A model generated the notes under the pieces. That model was not told the DNA's origin and searched no databases. It saw only the letters and a list, made by a program, of their open reading frames with translations. A DNA stretch of 64,000 nt from Clostridiales bacterium (GTDB taxonomy: Bacteria; Bacillota; Clostridia; Lachnospirales; Cellulosilyticaceae): positions 46,874-110,873 of the forward strand of contig DYCF01000013.1 of NCBI GenBank assembly GCA_019418225.1. Reading direction: 5' to 3'. Numbering within the stretch: position 1 is the stretch's first letter; every line of letters starts with the position of its first letter. The position numbers and the translations under genes are program-made. Positions 50,626 through 61,065 of this stretch are shown here, one piece after another.

Positions 50626-52440
50626 TTATTCATCTAATTTAAGTACGCTCATGAAGGCTTCTTGTGGTACTTCTACGTTACCTACTTGACGCATACGTTT
50701 CTTACCTTCTTTTTGTTTTTCAAGAAGTTTACGTTTACGTGAGATATCCCCACCATAACATTTTGCAAGTACGTCTTTACGCATGGCGCTAATTGTTTCT
50801 CTTGCAATAACTTTATTTCCAACTGCTGCTTGAATTGGAATTTCGAAGAGATGTTTCGGAATCTCTTTTTTAAGTTTTTCTGTGATTTTACGACCTTTGC
50901 TTACCACATTACTTTCATGCACAATAAGTGAAAGAGCATCCACTACTTCACGGTTAACTAAGATATCTAACTTAACAAGTTTTGATTCTTGGTAGCTAGA
51001 TAATTCATAGTCAAATGATGCATAACCACGTGTACGTGATTTAAGGGCATCAAAGAAGTCATAAATGATTTCATTAAGTGGTAAGTCATACGAAAGGACC
51101 GCACGAGTTGCTTCTAAATACTCCATACCAAAGTAAATACCACGACGTTCTTGGCATAAATCCATAACTGCTCCTACGTATTCAGATGGTACGATGATTT
51201 TAGCTGATACCATTGGTTCTTCCATAAAGTCAATATTTGATGGATCTGGCAGATTTGCTGGGTTTGAAAGTTCAAGTACTTCACCATCTGTTTTATGCAC
51301 TTTGTAAATAACGTTTGGTGCTGTTGTAACAAGGTCTAAATTGTATTCGCGCTCTAAACGCTCCTGAATAATTTCCATGTGAAGAAGTCCTAAGAATCCA
51401 CAACGGAAACCAAATCCTAAAGCAATAGATGTTTCTGGTTCAAATACAAGTGCTGCATCGTTAAGTTGGAGTTTTTCTAAGCTATCACGAAGGTCTCCAT
51501 ATTTTGCCCCATCTGCTGGATAAAGTCCACAGTATACCATTGGGTTAACTTGTTTGTACCCTGGAAGTGGTGCTTGTGCTGGATTATTAGCATCTGTTAC
51601 AGTATCCCCTACGTGTGTATCTTGTACATTTTTAATACTTGCAGTAATATAACCTACTTCGCCAGGCATAAGCCCTGCCTCATTTGGTCTAAACTGGCCT
51701 GCACCAAATGTCCCTACTTCTACAACATCAAATTCTGCATTTGTTGCCATCATGCGGATTTTCATGCCTTTTTTTACTTGACCTTCTTTCACACGGCAGA
51801 AGATAATAACACCTTTATATGGATCATATAAAGAGTCAAAAACAAGTGCTTGAAGTGGCGCATTAGCATCACCTTTTGGTGGCGGCACAACTTTTACAAT
51901 TTGTTCTAATACATCTTCAACATTAAGACCTGTTTTAGCTGAAATGAGTGGTGCTTCTGACGCATCAAGTCCGATGATATCTTCAATTTCTGCTTTTACA
52001 CGGTCTGGATCTGCACTTGGAAGGTCTACTTTATTAATAACTGGCATAATTTCAAGATCATGCTCTAACGCTAAATATACATTAGCAAGCGTTTGTGCTT
52101 CAATACCTTGCGCAGCATCTACTACTAGAATTGCACCTTCACATGCAGCGAGGCTTCGTGATACTTCATAGTTGAAGTCGACATGTCCTGGTGTATCAAT
52201 TAAGTTAAAAATATACTCTTCGCCATCTTTTGCTTTATAAACAAGACGTACAGCTTGTGATTTAATAGTAATCCCACGTTCACGCTCTAAATCCATGTTA
52301 TCTAAAACTTGTGCTTGCATTTCTCTCTCTGTTAAAGTACCTGTCATCTGAATGATACGATCGGCAAGTGTACTTTTACCATGATCGATATGGGCGATAA
52401 TACAAAAATTTCTTATTTTTTCTTGCTTTGAAAGAGACAT
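50626..52440 (-). CDS. lepA: Elongation factor 4 (LepA)
   Basis: A 604-residue translational GTPase: [15 protein letters not shown] (G1), DTPGHVDF (G3), NKVDLP (G4), with the LepA-specific C-terminal domain. EF4 acts on ribosome translocation and assembly. The whole open frame is intact, with GGAGGGGC in front of the ATG. It lies upstream of hemW and downstream of spoIIP in the common order of Clostridia. Confidence 0.97.
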   Translation of the reverse strand: MSLSKQEKIRNFCIIAHIDHGKSTLADRIIQMTGTLTEREMQAQVLDNMDLERERGITIKSQAVRLVYKAKDGEEYIFNLIDTPGHVDFNYEVSRSLAACEGAILVVDAAQGIEAQTLANVYLALEHDLEIMPVINKVDLPSADPDRVKAEIEDIIGLDASEAPLISAKTGLNVEDVLEQIVKVVPPPKGDANAPLQALVFDSLYDPYKGVIIFCRVKEGQVKKGMKIRMMATNAEFDVVEVGTFGAGQFRPNEAGLMPGEVGYITASIKNVQDTHVGDTVTDANNPAQAPLPGYKQVNPMVYCGLYPADGAKYGDLRDSLEKLQLNDAALVFEPETSIALGFGFRCGFLGLLHMEIIQERLEREYNLDLVTTAPNVIYKVHKTDGEVLELSNPANLPDPSNIDFMEEPMVSAKIIVPSEYVGAVMDLCQERRGIYFGMEYLEATRAVLSYDLPLNEIIYDFFDALKSRTRGYASFDYELSSYQESKLVKLDILVNREVVDALSLIVHESNVVSKGRKITEKLKKEIPKHLFEIPIQAAVGNKVIARETISAMRKDVLAKCYGGDISRKRKLLEKQKEGKKRMRQVGNVEVPQEAFMSVLKLDE

Positions 52441-52520
52441 TTTGCCCCTCCTTATTCCTTTTGTCTATTCTTTTCGTTTCATTATAGCATAGCCTTAGTT
52501 TTTCTATCAATGTTTTTACA

Positions 52521-53702
52521 TTAATCTTTTTGTAACACCTTTGCTAAAATATCGGCTAAAGGCTCCACCGCATTCATTGCTTCTTCTCCAGTATTGGTTT
52601 GAGCGCCTATTTCTATAAGTAATGAATTAGGACACATGTGCGTGCTATAGCGATACTCCTTACAGTATATCTTTCGAAGTAAACCAGGGTAATATTCATG
52701 TCCTATCGCTACTGCTTGCATAGAAAAAGCTAGGTTATCTGCTAGATAAGGATTTTTGAGGCCTTCTTTATGTACCACTTCACCTGCTAAATTCCTATTC
52801 AAGCACAAACCATTTACAAACATAACTTGTGCCGTCTGCTTACCATTTATATCTGTTACCAAACGTACATTATCACTAATGCCGTCTCGGTGTAAATCCA
52901 TTACAACTTGAATTGAAGGATTTGCTTCTAATATTTCCCTTATACGGGGTTCCATACGTTCATATTCACTACCATCAACACCACCACTTGTATTATCAGT
53001 CGCATAAAATTCTTCGGTAACATGCATGACCTCTATACCATATTTGTTCTCTAATACTTGTTTTAAACCCTCTCCTATATCTACTACACTCTGCCCACCC
53101 ATATACTTTTCTCTAGCATGTGTATGAAAAATAAGTACCTTAGGACCTTCTATATGTTCATCTATTGTAATCTTCTTTTTCATTAGTTCATAAAAATTCC
53201 ATTCTTTTAAAATATCAATATCAAGACCTAAGCTCCCATCACCTGTCATGAAATTTTTAAGGACGTAGTAATAATCTTTATATTTCTCAAGCGGTACTTC
53301 TACCTCTTTGGCTGTTGGTAACTCCTCACTAAAATCTACTTTAGGCCCCTGCTTTTCTTCCGGAAGACCACTTGTATCAAAAGTTACTTCATTTTGCTCA
53401 AAGTAATCTGAAAATAAATGACTAAACTTCAAATAAGGTATGGCGTTTACAATGATTGAAAGTGGCTCTTCCCACCTAATTTGTGTGAACTGGTAACCAT
53501 AGTTTTTCCAAAAACTACTTTCATCCTCGTCAGTAAGTGCTTGCCCTACAGCTGGGCTGCTCATCCTTATAAAATAATTTCCTGGATGTATCCCTTGTTT
53601 TTCCATTTCACACAAATTGCTAATCAAGGAACCTATCAGTATCATGTACAGTACCCAATATTTGATAGGTTCCTTTTTTATCTTTTCTAACGCATGCATC
53701 AT
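52521..53702 (-). CDS. spoIIP: Stage II sporulation protein P
   Basis: A 393-residue SpoIIP: one N-terminal membrane segment (WVLYMILIGSLISNL, residues 16 to 30) and a cell-wall hydrolase domain with VLIFHTHAREKY and IQVVMDLHRDG. SpoIIP cuts stem peptides and, with SpoIID and SpoIIM, drives engulfment of the forespore. It follows gpr on the same strand with 152 bases between. The presence shows that the host is a spore former. Confidence 0.92.
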   Translation of the reverse strand: MMHALEKIKKEPIKYWVLYMILIGSLISNLCEMEKQGIHPGNYFIRMSSPAVGQALTDEDESSFWKNYGYQFTQIRWEEPLSIIVNAIPYLKFSHLFSDYFEQNEVTFDTSGLPEEKQGPKVDFSEELPTAKEVEVPLEKYKDYYYVLKNFMTGDGSLGLDIDILKEWNFYELMKKKITIDEHIEGPKVLIFHTHAREKYMGGQSVVDIGEGLKQVLENKYGIEVMHVTEEFYATDNTSGGVDGSEYERMEPRIREILEANPSIQVVMDLHRDGISDNVRLVTDINGKQTAQVMFVNGLCLNRNLAGEVVHKEGLKNPYLADNLAFSMQAVAIGHEYYPGLLRKIYCKEYRYSTHMCPNSLLIEIGAQTNTGEEAMNAVEPLADILAKVLQKD

Positions 53703-53854
53703 TACCTACGCCTCCCCCTTTGTATACTCTTTATTATTCTATAAACTTGTCTTTACATTTATGACTAAAATGCTATTAAAACTCTCTTAAATTAAAAAGT
53801 TAAAATAACTTAAATTTATAGATATAACATTTGTATTATAAAATAGGCCTATGA

Positions 53855-54868
53855 TTAATACGTATATTTATTAATATCTTGTAGTGACATACCTGGATGT
53901 ACTCCTATATTAATACCATTTGCAATAATACTTGCTAAATACTCTATGATTTCATCAATTTCTTTTGGTGTCACAAATAAATCTCTAATTTCAGGGTACA
54001 ATGTCTCACGAATAAGCTCATATTGTTCCTTCTCACTTAAATCTTTTAACATATCATAAAGTGGGGAATGTTCAGCTTGTTTGAGCATAGCTTTAATCAG
54101 TTCTCCTAAAGCATCGGATAATAATGTTGCTGTATCCACCACTGTAGGAACACCAATCGCAATAACTTTACACCCTAGTGTTTCTTCATTTAATTGTTTG
54201 CGACAATTTCCTACACCTGCTCCTGGAGAAATACCTGTATCTGTTACTTGAATTGTTGCATTAATACGTGCAGCATTCCTAGCAGCTAAAGCATCTATAG
54301 CAATAATACAGTCTGGTTTAACATTTTCAGCTACACCGCGTATAATCTCTGCGGTTTCAATACCTGTAAGTCCCATAACACCGGGTGCAAGACTACTTAA
54401 GTGACATAGAGAATCCTCTAAAGCTTCTGGGGCCCTTATAGCAATATGACGTGTTACAAAAACCTTATTAGCTACTTTAGGTCCTAATGTATCTGGCGTG
54501 GCGAAACGATTTCCTAATCCAATAACAAGTACACTTAAGTCTGGTCCCTTTTTATCTGGCAATAAACTTCTAATTGCTTCAGAAAGCACTTCTATAACTT
54601 TTTCATGCATAGGCGGATCATTCTCTTTAATAGCTTTAGATTCAATAGTAATGTAATCCCCTTTGGGCTTACCCATACTTTCTTCCCCTGTTTCATCTAG
54701 CACCCTTACTCGGGTGATTGTAATCTGTCCTTCTTCTAAGGATTTCGTGTCTACTTGCACACCTGGAATCTGATAATCTTCATCTTTATCAAGTCTTAAA
54801 GCGTCACTAATCTCAATTGCTAAGTCCGTACGAGGATGAAAACCGTCGTCTTTTATAACCTTATCCAT
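53855..54868 (-). CDS. gpr: Germination protease GPR
   Basis: A 337-residue GPR: VLVIGLGNRFATPDTLGPKV, APGVMGLTGIETAEIIRG and IDALAARNAARI stretches. The protease breaks down small acid-soluble proteins during spore germination. The N-terminus has PRTDLAIE, the typical self-processing site of the zymogen. It starts at ATG with AAGGAGTG upstream. It is divergent from rpsT, as in B. subtilis and Clostridia. Confidence 0.94.
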   Translation of the reverse strand: MDKVIKDDGFHPRTDLAIEISDALRLDKDEDYQIPGVQVDTKSLEEGQITITRVRVLDETGEESMGKPKGDYITIESKAIKENDPPMHEKVIEVLSEAIRSLLPDKKGPDLSVLVIGLGNRFATPDTLGPKVANKVFVTRHIAIRAPEALEDSLCHLSSLAPGVMGLTGIETAEIIRGVAENVKPDCIIAIDALAARNAARINATIQVTDTGISPGAGVGNCRKQLNEETLGCKVIAIGVPTVVDTATLLSDALGELIKAMLKQAEHSPLYDMLKDLSEKEQYELIRETLYPEIRDLFVTPKEIDEIIEYLASIIANGINIGVHPGMSLQDINKYTY

Positions 54869-54987
54869 AAATTCACTCCTTTTTATTCGAAAAAATGCTT
54901 TACGAAAACATTTAAATACTTTATAATCATTTTTAGTTTCATGAACGGGTTCTTAAGTAGTTTGACCATTATTTTTTTACGTATACA

Positions 54988-55016
54988 TTGACTTATAGGG
55001 ACATATGTAATATAAT
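54988..55016 (+). promoter_or_regulatory. rpsT promoter
   Basis: TTGACT (54988-54993), a 17-base spacer and TATAAT (55011-55016), reading towards rpsT. The leader of about 60 bases before ATG ends with GGAGGTG. Confidence 0.88.
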
Positions 55017-55083
55017 GGGTACTGTTGAAACCGTTCATAATTCCCCAAACCGTGTCCAAGAATATGAATGGAGGTGCCACCAA

Positions 55084-55347
55084 ATGGCAAATATTAAATC
55101 AGCAAAAAAACGTATCTTAGTAATCGCAACAAAAACAGCACGTAACCGTGCAATCAACTCAGCAGTTAAAACTCAAATCAAAAAAGTTAGAGCAGCAGTA
55201 GAAGCTAAAGATTTAGCAGCAGCAAACGCAGCTTTAACAGTAGCTGTTAAAGCTATTGATAAAGCTACAGCAAAAGGTGTTTTCCACAAGAAAACAGCTG
55301 CTCGTAAAAAATCTACTTTAGCTCGTTTAGTTAAAACTGTAGCATAG
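55084..55347 (+). CDS. rpsT: Ribosomal protein S20
   Basis: An 87-residue basic protein beginning MANIKSAKKRI, with RNRAINSAVKTQIKKV and a final FHKKTAARKKSTLARLV region. S20 binds the 16S rRNA in the small subunit. The frame is open upstream of the ATG at 55084-55086, but the GGAGGTG site and family length fix the start. It is divergent from gpr and flanked by a terminator. Confidence 0.97.
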   Translation: MANIKSAKKRILVIATKTARNRAINSAVKTQIKKVRAAVEAKDLAAANAALTVAVKAIDKATAKGVFHKKTAARKKSTLARLVKTVA

Positions 55348-55366
55348 TTTGCGACATTAAGTATAC

Positions 55367-55397
55367 AAAAGACCGTAGGAGCGCCTACGGTCTTTTT
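55367..55397 (+). terminator. rpsT terminator
   Basis: AAAAGACCGTAGG / CCTACGGTCTTTT (55367-55379 and 55384-55396) followed by more T on the plus strand. Confidence 0.9.
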
Positions 55398-55404
55398 ATT
55401 TTCC

Positions 55405-55446
55405 AAAAAACACTGCTTAAATCCCTTATTGGGTATTTAAGCAGTG
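55405..55446 (-). terminator. holA terminator
   Basis: A 15-bp stem with one mismatch (arms 55411-55425 and 55432-55446, CACTGCTTAAAT...) overlapping the holA stop, with TTTTTT following on the minus strand. Confidence 0.8.
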
Positions 55447-56394
55447 CATAATTAAAATCTCTACACGCTGTGATGCTTCCATTTTACCTGTTTTAATATC
55501 CTTATCAACTTGTAAACACTCCCCCACAATAGATTCTAACTGTTTAAAAGAATAACCATGTGCCTGATTAATCATTTCTTGTACTGCAAAAAATGGTATT
55601 TTAAGGGCACTACCTATCTCTTTGGGCTGCTTTCTTTGTGCTAATAAATACTTCACTTGCATGAGCATACGATATTGTCTTGCAATTAGCACCAGTATAC
55701 CAATAGGAGACTCTTTACTTTGAATCAGTCTACTGTAAATTGCAAGTGCAGTTTCTCCTTGATGCTGAGCAATCTTTTTTACCATTTCAAAGACACGTTG
55801 CTCTAGTGAAAACACACATACTGCATCAATATCTTCTTTAATTACTTTATTGTTTACTATATAACCCAATAATTTTTCCCATTCCGTTAAAATATAAGGA
55901 ATATTTTCTGGCATATTACGGATGAAATAACGCATTGTACTTTGCTCAATCATAACGCCCTTTTCTTTAGCATTTGCTGAAAGTATATTATATACTGCCT
56001 CTTCTCCTGGATAATCAAATTCCTTAATATGATGCTTTGACTTCATAGTTTTATAAAGTTTACCACGTTTGTCTACTTCTTTTTCATCAATTAAAAGCAC
56101 TATATAATCTGGGATTTTTTGAATAAAGGCTTCAAACTTCTCAGTTTCATCTTTTTTACCCGCTTTAAAGAGACCTGTTTCCTTTAAATAGATTAGCTTT
56201 TTATCTACAAAAAATGGTAATGTTTCTGCAAAATCTATAATATTACTTACAATTACTTCTTTATCTTTAGCTTCTAAGTAATTCATCATATCATTTGGAT
56301 CATTTAATATTTCTTTTTTTACCTGATTAATCCAGTTATCTTTTGACCAGTTATCTTGACCAACTAGTAAATAACACCCCTCTATTTTTTCCAT
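55426..56394 (-). CDS. holA: DNA polymerase III delta subunit
   Basis: A 322-residue HolA: MEKIEGCYLLVGQDNWSKD at the start, LPFFVDKKLIYLKE and later SPIGILVLIARQYRMLMQVKYLL (in parts) in the clamp-loader fold. The delta subunit opens the sliding clamp. I start at the ATG at 56392-56394, with GGAGAGGAAG upstream; this avoids an overlap with comEC, whose stop is at 56396. In Clostridia comEC-holA-rpsT is a common order. Confidence 0.9.
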   Translation of the reverse strand: MEKIEGCYLLVGQDNWSKDNWINQVKKEILNDPNDMMNYLEAKDKEVIVSNIIDFAETLPFFVDKKLIYLKETGLFKAGKKDETEKFEAFIQKIPDYIVLLIDEKEVDKRGKLYKTMKSKHHIKEFDYPGEEAVYNILSANAKEKGVMIEQSTMRYFIRNMPENIPYILTEWEKLLGYIVNNKVIKEDIDAVCVFSLEQRVFEMVKKIAQHQGETALAIYSRLIQSKESPIGILVLIARQYRMLMQVKYLLAQRKQPKEIGSALKIPFFAVQEMINQAHGYSFKQLESIVGECLQVDKDIKTGKMEASQRVEILIMHCLNTQ

Positions 56395-56395
56395 G

Positions 56396-58684
56396 CTACT
56401 CTTCCTCTCCATCTGCTTCTCTTTGTGTATATAAAGTCATTTTTTCACCATCCGTACGTGCCCAAATAGCACCTTGTAAATCTGTACGTTTATAGGGTAC
56501 TTGACATGTATTTAATGCGTCTAATACGTCTTTATGGGGATGCCCATATAAATTATTAATCCCGCAACTTATCATAGCATATTGTGGCCGTAGTTTCAAA
56601 AGAAGCTTTTCTTCTGTACCCGTTCTCGAGCCATGATGGCTTACCTTTAATAAACTAATAGGGGCAATCCCCTCATAAATACTACTTTCGGATTCTTTCT
56701 CCTTGTCACCCGTAAAAAGCGCCTTAAAGTTCTTATAGGTTGTTAAACAAACTAGTGAATTGTTATTGGCATCGCTTTGTTTTACTTTCGGTGCTAGAAT
56801 TCTAAAGTCTACTGTGTCCACCTGAAAACAATCTGCTGCGCCTAACGTAATCACTTGAATATTTTCTCGTGCACATTCTGTAATTAACGTATCTAAAAGC
56901 TCTGATTCATCTGTTTTTGAAATAATAACATGATTAATTTTTAGGTCACCTTGTACCAATTCAATAATGCCACTTATATGATCGCTATCAGAATGGGATA
57001 CCATAAGTGCTTCCACTTCTTTCTTCCCATTGTATTTAATATAGCGCTCTACCACCGCCCCTTTACCCGGTGGACCACCATCTATAACAATTAGCTTTTG
57101 GTGTGGCGTCTTAATCACACTGCCATCTCCTTGACCTACATATAAATAGGTTATTTGCAGAAGTTGGGGTAAGAAAAGTGAGTTTCCCAACCACATGCCT
57201 ACGCCTAACATACTTATAGTATAAACCTTTTTTGGCAACCTAATCCCATATAGCCACAAGCCAATAAGTATTAACACGACATAATACATTATAAGTGCTA
57301 TAAAAGATGGTCTACCTGTGCAAAGTGTCCCTAGTGGCAATTTAACTGCTACATTGCAAAGCATATGGACTGCTTGTAATAACACAATAATTCCCTTTGC
57401 AAGAACCCCAAAAACGGGTATGCCTATAAGGTGTATGCCTAATATACACCATCCTAATACAATAATGAGCGAAAATAATGGTAAAATTATCAAATTAAGC
57501 ACACTACTTAAAAAAGGAATTTCATAATAATAAAAAGCTATAATTGGACTTGTCAGCAAACTAATGGTAATCCATGGTATTACAACCTTTAGAAACTTCT
57601 TTTTAAGCCCAATCCATTCTTTTTCCCATCTTTTAAGATAAATCTGACTGATTCCAATCGCTATCACTGCTCCAAATGAAAGCTGAAATCCCATGCTAAA
57701 AATGCTGTATGGCCGCCACAGTAAAATTAAAAAAGCACTCAGCCCTATGCTTATCCAAAAATCCTCCTCTTCCCATAAAATTCTTGAAAGCATCACAAGC
57801 GTTGCCATTACACTTGCACGTACTGTAGACGTTGCCATCCCGGTCAATAGTGTATATAGCCATATGCCACTTATTACGAAAACATAACGCTTTGTATAAG
57901 GAATTCCTACATATGCACTAAAACCTAATAAAAATCCAACTATTAATGCTACATGAAATCCCGAAACACATAATATATGGCCAATACCAACTGCACTGTA
58001 CAAACTTTGTGTTTCATCAACTAATGCTGCATCATCTCCTAATAGCGCTGCCTGCATAATCCCTTCATCTTGCCCCTTGAAAATGTCTTCTAGGCAGCCC
58101 ACTAAATATATTCTAAGCTGTATCAGAACATTTGGCTTCCCCCCTAAACTTTCACATGATTTTGCTTTAATAACACCTACTACATTTTTTCCCTTTAGAT
58201 ACTGCCCATAATCAAAATCACTAGGATTCATGGGGACTGGGAATGCTTTTACACCTCCTATAACTTGTAACCGCTCTCCCTCAAAAATATTTTGACTTAA
58301 AGAAACCTGAACTTGTACTTTTCCCTGTAATGCCATATGTTGTAAAACAATATCCCTTAATATGAGATTTTGACCATATTCAGTTTTTTGTATTTCTTCT
58401 ACCTTACCCTCTAAGGTAATTTTCTCATCTACCTTCAGCTTCCCTAAGTTTCGGGTTGTAGGGTGCAGTACTAACATAGCCATTCCTAGTAAAAAACCTA
58501 TTACAAATAACATAAGTCGCTTCTTACCGAAATAATAATAACATCCTACTAATAAAATACTTATTACTGCACAAAAAAGAGGGCCACTTTGTATGTCATT
58601 AACATACAAAGTACCCCCTATTAAACCTAAAGTCCAAGAAAATACAAAGAAATTTAACGGCCTTTTATCTTGTTTCACTTGCAT
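56396..58684 (-). CDS. comEC: Competence DNA channel protein ComEC/Rec2
   Basis: A protein of about 762 residues. It has several membrane segments at the start, a DUF4131 region, the competence domain (GIMQAALLGDDAALV, VGIGHILCVSGFHVALIVGFLLG) and a C-terminal metallo-beta-lactamase domain (VGQGDGSVI, SHSDSDHISG, KVSHHGSRTGTEE). It forms the channel for DNA uptake. The frame opens 12 bases upstream, overlapping the GerMN gene by 32 bases; I prefer ATG 58682-58684, still overlapping by 20. With comEA nearby it suggests potential competence. Confidence 0.9.
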   Translation of the reverse strand: MQVKQDKRPLNFFVFSWTLGLIGGTLYVNDIQSGPLFCAVISILLVGCYYYFGKKRLMLFVIGFLLGMAMLVLHPTTRNLGKLKVDEKITLEGKVEEIQKTEYGQNLILRDIVLQHMALQGKVQVQVSLSQNIFEGERLQVIGGVKAFPVPMNPSDFDYGQYLKGKNVVGVIKAKSCESLGGKPNVLIQLRIYLVGCLEDIFKGQDEGIMQAALLGDDAALVDETQSLYSAVGIGHILCVSGFHVALIVGFLLGFSAYVGIPYTKRYVFVISGIWLYTLLTGMATSTVRASVMATLVMLSRILWEEEDFWISIGLSAFLILLWRPYSIFSMGFQLSFGAVIAIGISQIYLKRWEKEWIGLKKKFLKVVIPWITISLLTSPIIAFYYYEIPFLSSVLNLIILPLFSLIIVLGWCILGIHLIGIPVFGVLAKGIIVLLQAVHMLCNVAVKLPLGTLCTGRPSFIALIMYYVVLILIGLWLYGIRLPKKVYTISMLGVGMWLGNSLFLPQLLQITYLYVGQGDGSVIKTPHQKLIVIDGGPPGKGAVVERYIKYNGKKEVEALMVSHSDSDHISGIIELVQGDLKINHVIISKTDESELLDTLITECARENIQVITLGAADCFQVDTVDFRILAPKVKQSDANNNSLVCLTTYKNFKALFTGDKEKESESSIYEGIAPISLLKVSHHGSRTGTEEKLLLKLRPQYAMISCGINNLYGHPHKDVLDALNTCQVPYKRTDLQGAIWARTDGEKMTLYTQREADGEEE

Positions 58685-59624
58685 CAACCTTTTCAATAAT
58701 CTTGTTATTTCTCACAAAGGTTTCTCTTAAGTCAATGTCTTTAGTAAATTCTATATCTTTTTTACCATCTACTAAAAAGGCTACTTTATTTATCTTAGAT
58801 GACTCCGTCAGTGTATTGACAATGGAATAAATCATCATATATTTACTTTCTGGTGTTGTAAAGAACTTTGATTTTAAATCAAATGATAAGTCTACTTGAC
58901 ACATACCATCTTTTACAGTTACATCCTTGACGATTGTTTCTGCAGGTAAAGTTGGCAGAAGCCCCTGTGTTTGAGGTCCTTTTATCAGTTCCTCAATCAT
59001 TGTTTTTTCTTGTAATACATTACTATTTAATTCAATGCGTCTTTGTTCAGGAACAAGCATTCTGCCTGTCTCACTGGCAAAATATAAAGTTACAATTGGC
59101 TTAGATGTCGCTTGATTTGGGTCAATCACGCCAGTTAAGATATCACTTGTTTTAACAAGTCCAATTTCTTTTCCATTGGACCCAGTCATTGGTTGCCCCT
59201 CTATAGAAAAGGCCACGCCATCAATAAAGTCTAATTCACATAATGAAGCCACTAACATGGCTCGTACTGCTATACGCTGTACAGGGCTTAATTCATTATA
59301 GCGACTTTCAAAATCAATGGTAATTTTATTACCATCATGATTTGCACTTCGAATAGGCATCTCTACGACAGTTGGCAACGTTGTAATTTTAGGTCCTGAC
59401 GCTAATGATTCTAATATAAATTTAATCTGCTCATCTTCTGTTTTTTGATCTAAAAAACTTACATCTAAATTTTCTAAGAATAATTTTTCCTTAGCTGTAT
59501 CAAAGAAATAAATAGGTGGTGTTTCAGGCACCTTTGAGGCAACTTTGTCACTCGTACAGCCAATTGTGCTCAAAACAAGAAGAAGGCTTAAAAGGAGAAT
59601 TAAATATTTTTTAATGCTTTTCAT
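58665..59624 (-). CDS. Lipoprotein with two GerMN domains
   Basis: A 319-residue protein with a signal peptide and lipobox (LSTIGC, cysteine at about residue 23). Two GerMN-like regions follow (about residues 65 to 150, and 205 to 305, with TMIEELIKGP in the second). GerMN domains occur in spore germination and in lipoproteins beside two-component systems. It directly follows the kinase gene (one base between) and overlaps comEC, so a role in signal input to the kinase is likely but unproven. Confidence 0.8.
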   Translation of the reverse strand: MKSIKKYLILLLSLLLVLSTIGCTSDKVASKVPETPPIYFFDTAKEKLFLENLDVSFLDQKTEDEQIKFILESLASGPKITTLPTVVEMPIRSANHDGNKITIDFESRYNELSPVQRIAVRAMLVASLCELDFIDGVAFSIEGQPMTGSNGKEIGLVKTSDILTGVIDPNQATSKPIVTLYFASETGRMLVPEQRRIELNSNVLQEKTMIEELIKGPQTQGLLPTLPAETIVKDVTVKDGMCQVDLSFDLKSKFFTTPESKYMMIYSIVNTLTESSKINKVAFLVDGKKDIEFTKDIDLRETFVRNNKIIEKVDASETR

Positions 59625-61064
59625 CTATCGTCCTCCTTCCCATACATGGCGTAGTGGAATTTGTACTGTAAAGATAGAACCTACGCCTTCTTCACTTTCC
59701 ACCTGAATAGCACCATTATGCATGACAACAGTTTTGTACGTAATAGCAAGTCCAAGTCCAGTACCACCTGTCTCACGATTTCGTGTCTTATCTGTACGAT
59801 AAAAACGTTCAAAGATCTTAGATTGCTCTTCTTTTGCTATACCAATTCCAGTATCCTGTACTGTAATAAAAGCATCCTGTAAGTCACTTTGTAAAATAAC
59901 CTTAACCTCTCCGCCATTAGCCGTATACTTAATGGCATTTTCAATAAGGTTAGAAAGAGCTAACGTAAATTTCACTTCATCAATTTCAGCTATAATATCT
60001 TTGTGACTTTCATAAATCAACTTAATTTCTTTACGTTTTGCTAATGGAATAAGACGTTTTAAAATATTTTGTGTCATTTCATTCACGTCAATATTGGTAA
60101 TATTAAGCGGAATTTCACGTTGATCTAGACGTACTAAGGTAAGTAAATCCGTAATAATATTATTTAAGCGGTCCACTTCTGAGTTAATATCTTCAAAGAA
60201 TTCCTGGTACATTTCTACAGGTGCATTTTCTTGAAAAATAAGGGATTCTGTTAGAACTTTAATAGAAGATAGCGGTGTTTTAAGCTCATGAGAAACGTTA
60301 GATACAAACTCTTGTCTTGATTGTTCCACACGTTGTAATTGCTCTACCATATGATTAAAAGCATGACCTAGCTCTGCAATTTCATCTTTGCCTACGACCT
60401 CTACCTTTTGCTCCATTTGTCCCATAGTCATCTTTTGTACGACCTTCATTAAACTCTTAAGCGGCTTTGTAATAAAAGATGCCGTCACAAAGCTTAATAC
60501 ACCTACAAGCAGTCCTACAATAAGTGCTATAATATACACTTGATTTCTCATTTCTTTTACCGGATCATATACACTTTCAATATTTGCCGATAAAATAACA
60601 GCACCGCGAATCACTTCTTTGTTATCCTTATCGACAACAGATACAGCAGCCGTTAAAATAGGATTTTCGCTATCCTTTTGAACCCCCTCATTTGCTGTTG
60701 TATTTAGTGCAGAAAAAACAAGTGGGGTCATCACTGTCTTATTCAAAGCAGCATAGCTTGAGTCTGCTACAACTATACCATTACTATCAACCACTAAGAT
60801 ACGACAATTCATATCACTTTCGCTACTACGATTTTGAATTAGTGCAGCAAAACTGTTATACTTCTCATCTGCAGTCAGATAATTACCTTCTTTAATCTCT
60901 ACAGCAATACGATTTGCCTTGCTTAAAAGATCTTTTTCCTTTTGGCTCACAAAGTATGTTTCCATACGATCTAATACCACCGTTGAAAAAATTACAAGCG
61001 GCATATAACTTACAATAAAAAATAATATTAAAAGTTTCCATCTTAAACTTTGGAACCACTTCAT
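59625..61064 (-). CDS. Sensor histidine kinase
   Basis: A 479-residue kinase: N-terminal membrane segment (about residues 10 to 32), an extracellular part of some 140 residues, a second segment (about 173 to 195), HAMP, HisKA with FVSNVSHELKTPLSS (phosphorylated histidine) and HATPase with NLIENAIKYT and GTGLGLAI. It forms a pair with the response regulator, one base upstream. It lacks the PAS domain of WalK, so it is of the WalK/PhoR/ResE type without exact name. Signal unknown. Confidence 0.88.
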   Translation of the reverse strand: MKWFQSLRWKLLILFFIVSYMPLVIFSTVVLDRMETYFVSQKEKDLLSKANRIAVEIKEGNYLTADEKYNSFAALIQNRSSESDMNCRILVVDSNGIVVADSSYAALNKTVMTPLVFSALNTTANEGVQKDSENPILTAAVSVVDKDNKEVIRGAVILSANIESVYDPVKEMRNQVYIIALIVGLLVGVLSFVTASFITKPLKSLMKVVQKMTMGQMEQKVEVVGKDEIAELGHAFNHMVEQLQRVEQSRQEFVSNVSHELKTPLSSIKVLTESLIFQENAPVEMYQEFFEDINSEVDRLNNIITDLLTLVRLDQREIPLNITNIDVNEMTQNILKRLIPLAKRKEIKLIYESHKDIIAEIDEVKFTLALSNLIENAIKYTANGGEVKVILQSDLQDAFITVQDTGIGIAKEEQSKIFERFYRTDKTRNRETGGTGLGLAITYKTVVMHNGAIQVESEEGVGSIFTVQIPLRHVWEGGR

Positions 61065-61065
61065 C